This document shows positions 1 to 6,509 of a DNA stretch of 12,902 bases, one piece after another (positions within the stretch are counted from its first letter, which is position 1; the number at the start of each line of letters is the position of its first letter). The stretch covers positions 421 through 13,322 of the forward strand of contig DCGM01000044.1 in assembly GCA_002315255.1 (NCBI GenBank). Reading direction: 5' to 3'. Below the pieces are notes generated by a model that made no database searches, had not been told where the DNA came from, and was given only the letters and a program-made list of their open reading frames with translations. Made by a program: the position numbers and the translations under genes. This DNA comes from Lachnospiraceae bacterium UBA1778. Its GTDB lineage: Bacteria; Bacillota; Clostridia; Lachnospirales; Lachnospiraceae.

Positions 1-539
1 CACGTATAGGTAAAATGCCAATCGCAATTCCGGCCGGCGTAACGGTTGAGATTGCAGAAAATAATTTAGTGACTGTAAAAGGTCCCAAGGGTGAACTCAG
101 CAGAGTTCTTCCTAAGGAAATGGAGATCAAGCAGGAAGGCGCAGTTATCACTGTCAGCCGTCCGAATGATCTGAAGCAGATGAAGTCTCTTCACGGCTTA
201 ACGAGAACCCTGATCAACAACATGGTGGTCGGTGTTACCGAAGGCTATAAGAAGACTCTGGAAATCAACGGTGTGGGTTATAAGGCTGCAAAGTCCGGAA
301 AGACCCTTACGCTTTCTTTAGGCTATTCGCATGATATCATCATGACGGATCCGGAAGGCATCACATCTGAATTACCGAACCAGAATACGATCGTAATTAC
401 CGGTATCGACAAGGAAAAGGTCGGCCAGTACGCTGCGGAAATCCGCACGAAGAGAGCTCCTGAACCGTATAAGGGCAAGGGTATCAAGTACAATTACGAG
501 CATATCAGACGTAAAGCCGGTAAGGCTGGTAAGAAATAA
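1..539 (+). CDS. rplF: 50S ribosomal protein L6 (5' partial)
   Basis: Large-subunit protein L6, which binds 23S rRNA near the factor-binding site. The first in-window ATG is at 15, but the bases before it read in frame as Arg-Ile-Gly-Lys (3-14), preceded by the last two bases of a Ser-type codon. This matches the usual L6 start MSRIGKMPI, so the true start should lie about four bases left of the window and the gene is cut by the edge, not broken. The visible part is about 178 residues, the normal family length. The C-terminal region has the typical EPYKGKGIKY stretch followed by a basic tail (RRKAGKAGKK). It is the first gene of the spc segment here, 14 bases before rplR. Identification is very secure; the upstream start is inference from family knowledge. 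Confidence 0.97.
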   Translation, partial: RIGKMPIAIPAGVTVEIAENNLVTVKGPKGELSRVLPKEMEIKQEGAVITVSRPNDLKQMKSLHGLTRTLINNMVVGVTEGYKKTLEINGVGYKAAKSGKTLTLSLGYSHDIIMTDPEGITSELPNQNTIVITGIDKEKVGQYAAEIRTKRAPEPYKGKGIKYNYEHIRRKAGKAGKK

Positions 540-553
540 GGGGAGGTAGAGAT

Positions 554-916
554 ATGATTACGAAAAGTTCCAGAAATGAAGCACGTCTTGAAACCCACAG
601 AAGACTTCGCCGTCATCTGAGCGGCACCGCTGAGCGTCCGCGTATGGCAGTTTTCAGAAGCAACATGAACATGTATGTTCAGCTGATTGACGATTCGATC
701 GGACATACGGTTTTATCCGCCTCTACGCTTTCGAAGGACCTCGGTCTTACGAAGACCAATGATGTGGAAGCAGCTAAGGCCCTTGGCGCATTCATCGGCA
801 AGAAGGCTCTTGATGCAGGCATCAAGACCGTCGTTTTCGACCGTGGCGGCTATCTGTACCACGGTAAAGTACAGGCATTGGCAGACGCAGCTCGTGAAGC
901 TGGTCTGGAGTTCTAA
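554..916 (+). CDS. rplR: 50S ribosomal protein L18
   Basis: Large-subunit protein L18, which binds 5S rRNA and helps dock it in the central protuberance. The product is 120 residues, normal for bacteria. It has a basic Arg-rich N-terminal arm (about residues 8-30, including RRLRRHLSG) for rRNA contact and the conserved C-terminal block VFDRGGYLYHGKVQALADAA. The start is set by a GGGGAGG ribosome binding site at 540-546, seven bases before the ATG. It sits between L6 and S5, as in spc operons generally. Nothing unusual is seen. Confidence 0.98.
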   Translation: MITKSSRNEARLETHRRLRRHLSGTAERPRMAVFRSNMNMYVQLIDDSIGHTVLSASTLSKDLGLTKTNDVEAAKALGAFIGKKALDAGIKTVVFDRGGYLYHGKVQALADAAREAGLEF

Positions 917-930
917 GAGGAGGAATGAAC

Positions 931-1443
931 ATGGCTCGTGATAATCGTGAAAATATCGAAGCAAATCAGTCCGAACTTGAAGACAGCGTCGTAGCCATCA
1001 AACGTGTTACGAAGGTTGTTAAGGGCGGCAAGAACATGCGTTTCTCCGCAGTTGTCGTTGTCGGCGACAAGAATGGCCATGTCGGTGTTGGCACCGGTAA
1101 GGCTATCGAAGTTCCGGAAGCGATTAAGAAGGCAAAGAGAGATGCTGAAAAGCACCTGATCGAAGTTCCGCTTGACGAGAACAAGTCGATCCCGCATGAC
1201 TTCATTGGCAAATTTGGAAGCGCTGCAGTTCTTCTGAAGCGTTCTAAAGAGGGTACCGGTATCATCGCTGGCGGCCCGGCACGTGCGGTCTGCGAACTCG
1301 CAGGTCTTAAGAACATCCGTACAAAGGCGCTTGGCTCTCATAACAAGCAGAACGTTGTCCTTGCAACGCTCGAAGGTCTGAAAGCCCTGAAGACGCCGGA
1401 GCAGGTTGCTGCACTTCGCGGCAAGGCTGTGAATGAACTGTAA
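931..1443 (+). CDS. rpsE: 30S ribosomal protein S5
   Basis: Small-subunit protein S5, involved in decoding accuracy and the mRNA entry helicase site. Two in-frame ATGs exist, at 925 and 931. The AGGAGG site occupies 918-923, only one base from the first but seven from the second, so I choose 931 (170 residues, beginning MARDNREN). The N-terminal dsRNA-binding-like domain contains IKRVTKVVKGGKNMRFSA, and the C-terminal half contains GTGIIAGGPARAV and KALGSHNKQNVV, both typical of S5. It is eight bases from the rplR stop if measured to 925, fourteen to the preferred start. Start choice is inference from the ribosome binding site; the family call is certain. Confidence 0.97.
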   Translation: MARDNRENIEANQSELEDSVVAIKRVTKVVKGGKNMRFSAVVVVGDKNGHVGVGTGKAIEVPEAIKKAKRDAEKHLIEVPLDENKSIPHDFIGKFGSAAVLLKRSKEGTGIIAGGPARAVCELAGLKNIRTKALGSHNKQNVVLATLEGLKALKTPEQVAALRGKAVNEL

Positions 1444-1454
1444 GGAGGTTTGAC

Positions 1455-1652
1455 ATGGCAGCTAAGAAAGAAGCAACAAAGACTTTAAAAATCACTTTAG
1501 TGAAGTCCCCGATCGCAGCAGTTCCGAAGCAGCGTGCAACGGTTGAAGCGTTAGGCCTTCACAAACTGCATCAGACAGTTGTATTACCGGATAATGCTGC
1601 AGTCCGCGGTATGATCTGGCATGTAAACCACTTAGTAAAAGTGGAAGAGTAA
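1455..1652 (+). CDS. rpmD: 50S ribosomal protein L30
   Basis: Small large-subunit protein L30 of 65 residues. After a short Lys-rich leader (residues 1-10) comes the L30 fold start LKITLVKSPIAA, then VEALGLHKLHQTVVLPD and the terminal HLVKVEE, all matching bacterial L30. An AAGGAGG site (1442-1448) overlaps the rpsE stop codon and sits six bases before the ATG, indicating tight translational linkage in the spc operon. One mild oddity is Trp in the segment RGMIWHVNHL, where I recall other bacteria usually having a polar residue. Confidence 0.97.
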   Translation: MAAKKEATKTLKITLVKSPIAAVPKQRATVEALGLHKLHQTVVLPDNAAVRGMIWHVNHLVKVEE

Positions 1653-1664
1653 CGGAGGTGCCCT

Positions 1665-2105
1665 ATGGATTTATCGAATTTAACCCCTGCAGAGGGCTCT
1701 GTACACAGCAATAACTTCAGACGTGGCCGTGGCCATGGATCCGGAAACGGCAAGACTGCCGGTAAGGGTCACAAGGGTCAGAAGGCTCGTTCCGGCGCTC
1801 CGCGTCCGGGATTTGAAGGCGGTCAGATGCCTTTATTCAGACGTCTCCCGAAGCGTGGTTTCACCAACCGCAACACGAAGGAGATCGTTGGAGTTAACGT
1901 ATCCTCATTGGAGTGCTTTGACAATGACACCGTTGTCACCGTTGAACTTCTGATGGATGCAGGTATTATCAAAAAGACTTTAGATGGTGTTAAGATTTTA
2001 GGAAACGGAGAATTAACGAAGAAGCTTACCGTTAAGGTTAATGCTTTTTCCGAGAGCGCTAAGGCGAAGATTGAAGCTCTTGGCGGAACTATCGAGGTAA
2101 TCTGA
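1665..2105 (+). CDS. rplO: 50S ribosomal protein L15
   Basis: Large-subunit protein L15 of 146 residues, a late-assembly protein with a long extended N-terminal arm that threads into 23S rRNA. The arm is the Gly/Arg/Lys-rich stretch of about residues 15-60 (RRGRGHGSGNGKTAGKGHKG and then SGAPRPGFEGGQMPL). The C-terminal globular part ends in KAKIEALGGTIEVI. The ribosome binding site is CGGAGGTG just after the rpmD stop. The stop codon is separated from the secY ATG by one base, and the secY ribosome binding site lies inside the last codons of this gene. Confidence 0.98.
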   Translation: MDLSNLTPAEGSVHSNNFRRGRGHGSGNGKTAGKGHKGQKARSGAPRPGFEGGQMPLFRRLPKRGFTNRNTKEIVGVNVSSLECFDNDTVVTVELLMDAGIIKKTLDGVKILGNGELTKKLTVKVNAFSESAKAKIEALGGTIEVI

Positions 2106-2106
2106 G

Positions 2107-3429
2107 ATGTGGAAAACATTAAAAAATGCTTGGCAGATCGAAGACGTTCGTAAGCGTATCCTGTACACGGTCTTAATGATCCTCATTATGCGGATCGGCG
2201 CTAATATTCCGGTTCCGGGTACGGATTCTTCCGTCGTCAAAAACATCCTGGGCGCTTCTACGATGGATTCCTTCAACATCCTTACGATGTTTACCGGAAC
2301 CTCTCTGGAGAGCTTCTCCATTCTGGCGCTCAGCATTTCTCCCTACATTACCGCTTCCATTATTATGGAACTTCTGACCATCGCTATCCCGCCGCTCGAA
2401 GAGCTGGCTCGTGAAGGCAATGACGGCCGGAAGAAGATTGCAAAGTATACGCGTTATGCGACTGTCGCTTTGGCATTGATCGAAGCAATCGCTATGACGA
2501 TCGGCTTTGGTAATCAGGGACTTTTTGGAACCTTTGACCGTGTATTCTACAGCATCATCTGTGTCATCACATTGACGGCAGGATCTGCATTCTTAATGTG
2601 GGTCGGCGAGAACATTACCGAGAACGGTATCGGAAACGGTATCTCTATCGTCCTTCTCGTCAACATCCTTTCGGGTGTCCCGTCTGAGATCAGCGCTGTT
2701 TGGACGGTTTTCACCAGCGGAAAGCAGATCGCAGTCATCGTCGTTATCGCAATCGCGATGGTCGCTTTCGTTCTCGCACTTGTGGCATTCGTTGTTTGGT
2801 TAAACGGCGGCTCCCGCAAGATTCCGGTTCAGTACTCCGGAAAGATGAACGGACGCAGAACGCTCGGCGGCGGATCTTCTAATATCCCGCTTAAGGTTAT
2901 GACCGCTTCCGTTATCCCGGTCATCTTCGCGTCTTCGATCCTTTCGATCCCGCAGATGATCATCCAGTTCACCGGCGCTACGGTTGACTACACCACGTTC
3001 TGGGGCAAGGTTCTTCTGTTCCTTTCCTCCAACTCCTGGTTCAACCCGAGCATCGGCTGGATTTACACGTTAGGTTTCCTGGTTTATGTCATTTTAGTCT
3101 TCGTATTTGCTTACTTCTATACGTATATCACGTTCAACCCGGTTGAAATCGCTGATAACTTAAAGAAGCAGAGCGGCTTTATTCCGGGCTTACGTCCGGG
3201 CCGCCCGACGAGTGACTATCTGACCTCTGTATTAAACAGCATCATCTTTATCGGTGCATGCGGTCTTTCTATCGTTGCAATGATCCCGGTTGTGGTTGGC
3301 GGTCTTTCGAACGTCGGTCACATCAGCTTCCTCGGAACGTCGCTTATCATTATCGTAGGCGTCATTCTGGAAACACTGCAGCAGGTCGAAGGCAGAATGG
3401 TATCCAGAGAATACGACAGTATTTTCTAA
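2107..3429 (+). CDS. secY: Preprotein translocase subunit SecY
   Basis: Central pore subunit of the Sec translocon in the cytoplasmic membrane, working with SecE, SecG and the SecA motor. The 440-residue length and about ten hydrophobic segments fit the family. The N-terminal amphipathic stretch is followed by TM1 with MRIGANIPVPG, then the plug region, then the TM2 signature ALSISPYITASIIMELL. Later come GENITENGIGNGISI, the large cytoplasmic loops with RRTLGGGSSNIPLKV and GFIPGLRPGRPTSDYL, and a C-terminal cytoplasmic tail. The ribosome binding site GAGG at 2094-2097 lies inside rplO, so translation is coupled to L15. It is the last gene of the spc segment and is followed by a long hairpin. 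Confidence 0.98.
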   Translation: MWKTLKNAWQIEDVRKRILYTVLMILIMRIGANIPVPGTDSSVVKNILGASTMDSFNILTMFTGTSLESFSILALSISPYITASIIMELLTIAIPPLEELAREGNDGRKKIAKYTRYATVALALIEAIAMTIGFGNQGLFGTFDRVFYSIICVITLTAGSAFLMWVGENITENGIGNGISIVLLVNILSGVPSEISAVWTVFTSGKQIAVIVVIAIAMVAFVLALVAFVVWLNGGSRKIPVQYSGKMNGRRTLGGGSSNIPLKVMTASVIPVIFASSILSIPQMIIQFTGATVDYTTFWGKVLLFLSSNSWFNPSIGWIYTLGFLVYVILVFVFAYFYTYITFNPVEIADNLKKQSGFIPGLRPGRPTSDYLTSVLNSIIFIGACGLSIVAMIPVVVGGLSNVGHISFLGTSLIIIVGVILETLQQVEGRMVSREYDSIF

Positions 3430-3443
3430 AGATAACAGACTGA

Positions 3444-3492
3444 GAGGCCATCGGGACAGTTTTTTGTCCCGATGGCTTCGTCACGGTTTTTT
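3444..3492 (+). terminator. Hairpin after secY, probable terminator
   Basis: A perfect 12-base inverted repeat, GCCATCGGGACA (3447-3458) against TGTCCCGATGGC (3465-3476), encloses a six-base GTTTTT loop. Three more pairs, one of them G-U, extend the stem to 15. It lies 14 bases after the secY stop. The layout is atypical. The run of T is in the loop, and the only downstream T tract (3487-3492) starts about eight bases beyond the stem. It could terminate the spc transcript partly, or mainly act as a 3'-end stabiliser or processing site. Confidence 0.65.
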
Positions 3493-3517
3493 CAATGCTT
3501 TTCATGATGCCGGATAG

Positions 3518-3546
3518 TTCAGATTTTTTTCAAGGGGCTGAATATT
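3518..3546 (+). promoter_or_regulatory. Possible weak promoter for adk-map-infA
   Basis: The 182-base gap between secY and adk holds a T-rich stretch. TTCAGA (3518-3523) and AATATT (3541-3546) are separated by 17 bases, each matching about four of six consensus positions. A start point near 3553 would leave a short leader before adk. The match is weak, and transcription may instead read through from secY. Apart from this and the secY hairpin I see nothing definite in the gap. Confidence 0.22.
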
Positions 3547-3611
3547 TTCACTCGTTGCAGAAATAGAAAAGCGCACATTCTTTTGGGACAGTTAAAGAGG
3601 AAAAAACTACT

Positions 3612-4256
3612 ATGAAGATTATTATGCTTGGCGCGCCTGGCGCCGGCAAAGGCACTCAGGCGATCATGATCGCCGAACGATATGGAATTCCCCATATTTC
3701 CACGGGCGATATCTTCCGTGCAAATATTAAAGCAGAGACCGAGCTTGGAAAGAAAGCGAAGGTCTATATGGATCAGGGGCTTTTAGTCCCGGATGAATTA
3801 ACGACCGATCTCGTCGTCAGCCGCATCCAGCAGTCTGACTGCGAAAAAGGATTTATTTTAGACGGATTTCCGCGTACGATTCCGCAGGCGGAATGTCTGA
3901 CGCGTGCGATGGCCGGGCTTAATGACCGGATCGATTACGCATTGAATATCGATGTGAAGGACGAGAGTATCGTCAACCGCATGAGCGGCCGCCGTGCCTG
4001 CTTAAACTGCGGCGCGACCTATCATGTAGCCAATATGCCGCCGAAGCAGGCAGGAATCTGCGATCACTGCGGAGGCTCACTCGTCATCCGCGACGATGAC
4101 CGTCCGGAGACGGTTGCGAAACGTCTCAGCGTCTACCACGCGCAGACGCAGCCGTTAATCGGCTATTATGAAGAGATGGGTATTCTGATGAACATTGACG
4201 GCTCAAAGCCTTTAAACGAGGTTTTTGAAGCTGTCACGAAGCTTCTGGAGGCTTAA
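3612..4256 (+). CDS. adk: Adenylate kinase, zinc-type LID
   Basis: Cytoplasmic enzyme converting AMP and ATP to two ADP. The 214-residue product has the P-loop GAPGAGKGT (7-15), the NMP-binding region around residues 31-60, the signature LDGFPRT (83-89), and the LID Arg/Asp stretch DDDRPETVAKRL (161-172). The LID carries four cysteines, C130, C133, C150 and C153, in two Cys-x2-Cys pairs. This is the structural zinc form usual in Gram-positive bacteria. The ribosome binding site is AGAGGA (3596-3601). It is the first gene of the adk-map-infA block; its stop is followed one base later by the preferred map start. Identification is certain. Confidence 0.98.
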   Translation: MKIIMLGAPGAGKGTQAIMIAERYGIPHISTGDIFRANIKAETELGKKAKVYMDQGLLVPDELTTDLVVSRIQQSDCEKGFILDGFPRTIPQAECLTRAMAGLNDRIDYALNIDVKDESIVNRMSGRRACLNCGATYHVANMPPKQAGICDHCGGSLVIRDDDRPETVAKRLSVYHAQTQPLIGYYEEMGILMNIDGSKPLNEVFEAVTKLLEA

Positions 4257-4257
4257 G

Positions 4258-5022
4258 ATGTCCGTAAGCATTAAATCTCCGAAAGAGATTGAACTGATGC
4301 GTGAATCCTGCCGGTTACTTGCGATCGTCCATGATGAAGTCCGGAAGATCGTGCGCCCCGGGATCACGACGAAAGACCTCGATCGGAAAGCATCCGAAGT
4401 GATCCGTGATCTTCACGGCACCCCGAATTTTCTTCATTTATATGGATTCCCGGCGACGATCTGTGCTTCTGTCAATGAACACGTGGTCCATGGGATTCCG
4501 TCGGATAAGACGGTTTTAAAGGAAGGCGACATCATCGGCATCGACATGGGCCTGATCTGGCAGGGCTACCATTCGGACGCTGCCCGCACCTACGGGGTCG
4601 GCGAAATCTCGAAAGAGGACCGGATGCTGATCGAAGTTACGAAACAGAGCTTTTTCGAAGGCGTCAAGTTCGCAAAAGCGGGAAATCATCTTTATGATAT
4701 TTCGTCCGCTATCCAGAATTATGCGGAATCGTTCGGCTACGGCGTTGTCCGCGATATGGTCGGACATGGCATTGGAAAAGCGCTTCACGAAGACCCGGAA
4801 GTTCCGAACTTTAAACTGCCGGGGAAAGGAATCCGTCTGCAGGCCGGCATGACTTTGGCGATCGAGCCGATGATCAATGCAGGCACCTGGCAGGTCGAGA
4901 TTGACGGCTGGAAATGCGTTACTGCTGACGGCCGGAAATCCGCACATTATGAGAACACGATTCTGATCACGGACGGCGAGCCGGAAATCCTGACGCTGTA
5001 CCGCGACGGAAGAGAAGTTTAA
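4258..5022 (+). CDS. map: Methionine aminopeptidase, type I
   Basis: Removes the initiator Met from nascent proteins in the cytoplasm. A longer frame opens at 4225, inside adk. However, the GGAGG at 4247-4251 is ideally placed six bases before the ATG at 4258, and MSVSIKSPKEIELM is the usual family beginning, so I choose 4258 (254 residues). The five metal ligands of the pita-bread fold are visible: D96 (GIDMG), D107 (YHSDAAR), H170 (VGHGIG), E203 (AIEPM) and E232 (HYENT). The conserved substrate-side histidine H78 is in HVVHGIP. There is no N-terminal SEC-C zinc extension. The gene lies between adk and infA, as is common in Firmicutes. Confidence 0.97.
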   Translation: MSVSIKSPKEIELMRESCRLLAIVHDEVRKIVRPGITTKDLDRKASEVIRDLHGTPNFLHLYGFPATICASVNEHVVHGIPSDKTVLKEGDIIGIDMGLIWQGYHSDAARTYGVGEISKEDRMLIEVTKQSFFEGVKFAKAGNHLYDISSAIQNYAESFGYGVVRDMVGHGIGKALHEDPEVPNFKLPGKGIRLQAGMTLAIEPMINAGTWQVEIDGWKCVTADGRKSAHYENTILITDGEPEILTLYRDGREV

Positions 5023-5043
5023 TTTATCAAAACGGAGGGTTGA

Positions 5044-5262
5044 ATGTCCAAATCAGATGTTATTGAAATTGAAGGCACTGTAACTGAGAAACTGCCGAAT
5101 GCGATGTTCCGCGTCTCATTGGAGAACGGACACGAGATTCTGGCGACGATTTCCGGCAAGCTTCGGATGAACTACATCCGCATCCTTCCGGGCGACAAGG
5201 TCACGATGGAGATGTCTCCGTATGATCTTACGAAGGGCCGCATCATCTGGCGTGACAAGTAA
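5044..5262 (+). CDS. infA: Translation initiation factor IF-1
   Basis: Binds the A site of the 30S subunit during initiation and stimulates IF-2 and IF-3. The 72-residue length is exact for bacterial IF-1, and the whole protein is one S1-type OB fold. Recognisable blocks are EGTVTEKLPNAMF, LENGHEILATISGKLRMN, YIRILPGDKVTMEMSPYDL and the terminal GRIIWRDK. The ribosome binding site GGAGG (5034-5038) lies five bases before the ATG. It follows map by 21 bases, and a promoter-bearing 162-base gap separates it from rpmJ. Confidence 0.98.
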   Translation: MSKSDVIEIEGTVTEKLPNAMFRVSLENGHEILATISGKLRMNYIRILPGDKVTMEMSPYDLTKGRIIWRDK

Positions 5263-5302
5263 TCGGATCCGTGTGAGAAAAACGCGATTTATAAAAGATT
5301 TT

Positions 5303-5327
5303 AAGCGGAAATTGTGTTTTTCCGCTT
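5303..5327. repeat. Perfect 9-base inverted repeat at the promoter
   Basis: AAGCGGAAA (5303-5311) and TTTCCGCTT (5319-5327) form a perfect inverted repeat with a seven-base gap, 40 bases after the infA stop. The right arm overlaps the first bases of the proposed -35 element (5326-5331). There is no T tract after it on either strand, so a standard intrinsic terminator is unlikely. An operator or an mRNA 3'-end hairpin for infA are the alternatives. Confidence 0.5.
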
Positions 5328-5355
5328 GACTTCGTTTGACAAAGTGTGTTATATT
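5326..5355 (+). promoter_or_regulatory. Promoter of the alpha operon (rpmJ onwards)
   Basis: TTGACT (5326-5331) and TATATT (5350-5355) with an 18-base spacer make a good sigma-A type promoter. A second, perfect TTGACA lies ten bases downstream (5336-5341) but has no well-placed -10, so the first is preferred. The predicted start near 5362 gives a leader of about 60 bases before rpmJ. The promoter would let rpmJ-rplQ be transcribed independently of adk-map-infA. Confidence 0.65.
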
Positions 5356-5368
5356 AATTAGGTTCTGC

Positions 5369-5394
5369 GAAGAGGGCGTTTATGCGCTTTTTTC
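5369..5394 (+). other. Leader hairpin before rpmJ
   Basis: In the predicted 5' leader, bases 5369-5378 can pair with 5385-5394 around a six-base loop. The stem core is GCG/CGC. Below it are A-U and G-U pairs made with a run of six T (5388-5393). The T run is part of the stem and not a tail, so this is a weak attenuator-like or protein-binding candidate rather than a clear terminator. Confidence 0.35.
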
Positions 5395-5424
5395 CGAATA
5401 ATAAAGGCCGAAAGGAGAACAAAA

Positions 5425-5538
5425 ATGAAGGTTAGATCTTCCGTTAAGCCAATCTGCGAAAAGTGCAAGGTTATCAAGAGAAAGGGTATCATCCGTATTA
5501 TCTGCGAAAACCCGAAGCACAAACAGAGACAGGGCTGA
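5425..5538 (+). CDS. rpmJ: 50S ribosomal protein L36
   Basis: The smallest large-subunit protein, 37 residues, bound near the base of the L7/L12 stalk. It begins MKVRSSVKPICEKCKVI and ends in the basic tail KHKQRQG. The zinc ligands are all present, C11, C14, C27 and H32, so this is the zinc-binding (C+) form and not the zinc-independent paralogue used under zinc starvation. The ribosome binding site AAGGAG (5412-5417) is seven bases upstream. It is the first gene after the internal promoter and precedes rpsM by 65 bases. Confidence 0.97.
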   Translation: MKVRSSVKPICEKCKVIKRKGIIRIICENPKHKQRQG

Positions 5539-5564
5539 CCAGCCTTGCGGTGTGGTAACCGCAA
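5531..5564 (+). other. Two overlapping hairpins at the rpmJ stop
   Basis: Hairpin A pairs 5531-5536 with 5541-5546 around a GACC loop and covers the rpmJ stop codon. Hairpin B pairs TTGCGGT (5545-5551) with ACCGCAA (5558-5564). They share bases 5545-5546, so the fully paired forms are partly exclusive. An A-rich single-stranded stretch and the rpsM ribosome binding site follow. A role in rpsM translation control is inference only. Confidence 0.4.
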
Positions 5565-5603
5565 AAAAGAACAAACTAAAAAAACAGGAGGTTTGAAGCA
5601 CAC

Positions 5604-5975
5604 ATGGCTCGTATTTCAGGTGTAGATTTACCGAGAGATAAACGCATTGAGATCGCGCTTACGTACGTTTACGGCATTGGCCCGACCAGCGCAAAGAAGA
5701 TTCTGGCGCAGGCAGAAGTCAATCCGGATATCCGCGTTAAGGATATTTCTGACGCAGACGTCGCAGCGATCGCTCGTGTTATCGATGAGTCCGAAATGCT
5801 CGTAGAAGGTGACTTAAGAAGAGACACCGCTATGAACATCAAGAGACTTCAGGAAGTCGGCTGCTACAGAGGCATTCGCCACAGAAAGAGTCTTCCGGTT
5901 CATGGTCAGAATACCAAGAACAATGCGCGTACCCGTAAGGGCCCGAAGAAGACCGTAGCAAACAAGAAGAAGTAA
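5604..5975 (+). CDS. rpsM: 30S ribosomal protein S13
   Basis: Small-subunit head protein S13, which contacts P-site tRNA and forms intersubunit bridges with L5. The 123-residue length is normal. It has the helix-two-turn-helix segment YVYGIGPTSAKKIL (21-34), the conserved RRDTAMNIKRL (72-82) and the basic tail ARTRKGPKKTVANKKK. The ribosome binding site AGGAGG (5586-5591) is twelve bases from the ATG, a little long. The usually invariant RGQ of the family signature reads HGQ here (H100), with N103 nearby where Arg or Lys is usual. The rest of the protein is intact, so it should be functional. Confidence 0.97.
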   Translation: MARISGVDLPRDKRIEIALTYVYGIGPTSAKKILAQAEVNPDIRVKDISDADVAAIARVIDESEMLVEGDLRRDTAMNIKRLQEVGCYRGIRHRKSLPVHGQNTKNNARTRKGPKKTVANKKK

Positions 5976-6090
5976 TTGAACATCTGATTCTTCAGATTAG
6001 ATTATTTCGAACGGAACTAAAGAGTTGTTTAGCAGGGAATGCCCTGCGGACCAATTAAGGAAGAACCCAATAAGGGAGGTTAGTTTTAAA
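5976..6090 (+). promoter_or_regulatory. Structured spacer between rpsM and rpsK
   Basis: This 115-base gap is long for an alpha operon. It contains a six-pair hairpin ATCTGA/TCAGAT (5982-5997, loop TTCT) and a stronger GC hairpin GCAGGG/CCCTGC (6032-6047, loop AATG), then AAGGGAGG at 6072-6079. An in-frame TTG at 6025 could extend rpsK by 22 codons, but it has no ribosome binding site and would run through the hairpin. I see no convincing promoter. A ribosomal-protein binding site, for example for S4, is possible but unproven. Confidence 0.4.
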
Positions 6091-6489
6091 ATGGCAAAGA
6101 AAGTGTCAGTTAAAAGAGTCACTAAGAAACGTGTCAAGAAAAACGTTGAACGCGGCCAGGCACATATTCAGGCATCTTTCAATAACACGATCGTCACATT
6201 GACCGATGCAGAAGGCAATGCTCTTTCATGGGCATCAGCCGGTGGCCTTGGATTCAGAGGTTCAAGAAAATCTACTCCTTATGCAGCACAGACGGCAGCG
6301 GAAACCGCTACCAAGGCAGCTTTAATCCATGGACTGAAATATGTTGACGTATTCGTCAAAGGACCTGGTTCAGGCCGTGAAGCAGCTATTCGTGCGTTAG
6401 CAGCGAGTGGACTTGAAGTCACCAGCATTCATGATATCACGCCGGTACCTCATAATGGATGCCGCCCGCCGAAACGCAGAAGAGTCTGA
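6091..6489 (+). CDS. rpsK: 30S ribosomal protein S11
   Basis: Small-subunit platform protein S11, lying next to S7 and the mRNA exit channel. I start it at the ATG at 6091 (132 residues), because AAGGGAGG at 6072-6079 serves it and MAKKVSVKRVTKKRVKKN is a normal beginning. The preceding in-frame TTG extension is not supported. The core contains AHIQASFNNTIVTLTD, SAGGLGFRGSRKSTPYAAQ and VKGPGSGREAAIRAL. The C-terminal end ITPVPHNGCRPPKRRRV is the standard family terminus. rpsD follows 20 bases later. Confidence 0.97.
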   Translation: MAKKVSVKRVTKKRVKKNVERGQAHIQASFNNTIVTLTDAEGNALSWASAGGLGFRGSRKSTPYAAQTAAETATKAALIHGLKYVDVFVKGPGSGREAAIRALAASGLEVTSIHDITPVPHNGCRPPKRRRV

Positions 6490-6509
6490 TGAAAGGAAGG
6501 TATTGAAGT

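Noticed and set aside
3454..3593. GGGACAGTT occurs in the secY hairpin and again beside the adk ribosome binding site, suggesting alternative pairing
   Set aside because: The alternative would be about six pairs over more than 110 bases, and cannot compete with the perfect 12-pair local stem.
4516..4947. Long minus-strand ORF opposite map
   Set aside because: It is a shadow of map codon use; the protein has no recognisable motif and the frame lacks a promoter or ribosome binding site.
5336..5341. The perfect TTGACA as the -35 of the rpmJ promoter
   Set aside because: TATATT is only eight bases downstream and no acceptable -10 lies 16-18 bases away; TTGACT at 5326 fits better.
6025..6090. 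TTG-initiated 22-codon extension of S11
   Set aside because: It has no ribosome binding site, passes through a stable hairpin and adds residues absent from S11 proteins; the ATG at 6091 has AAGGGAGG.
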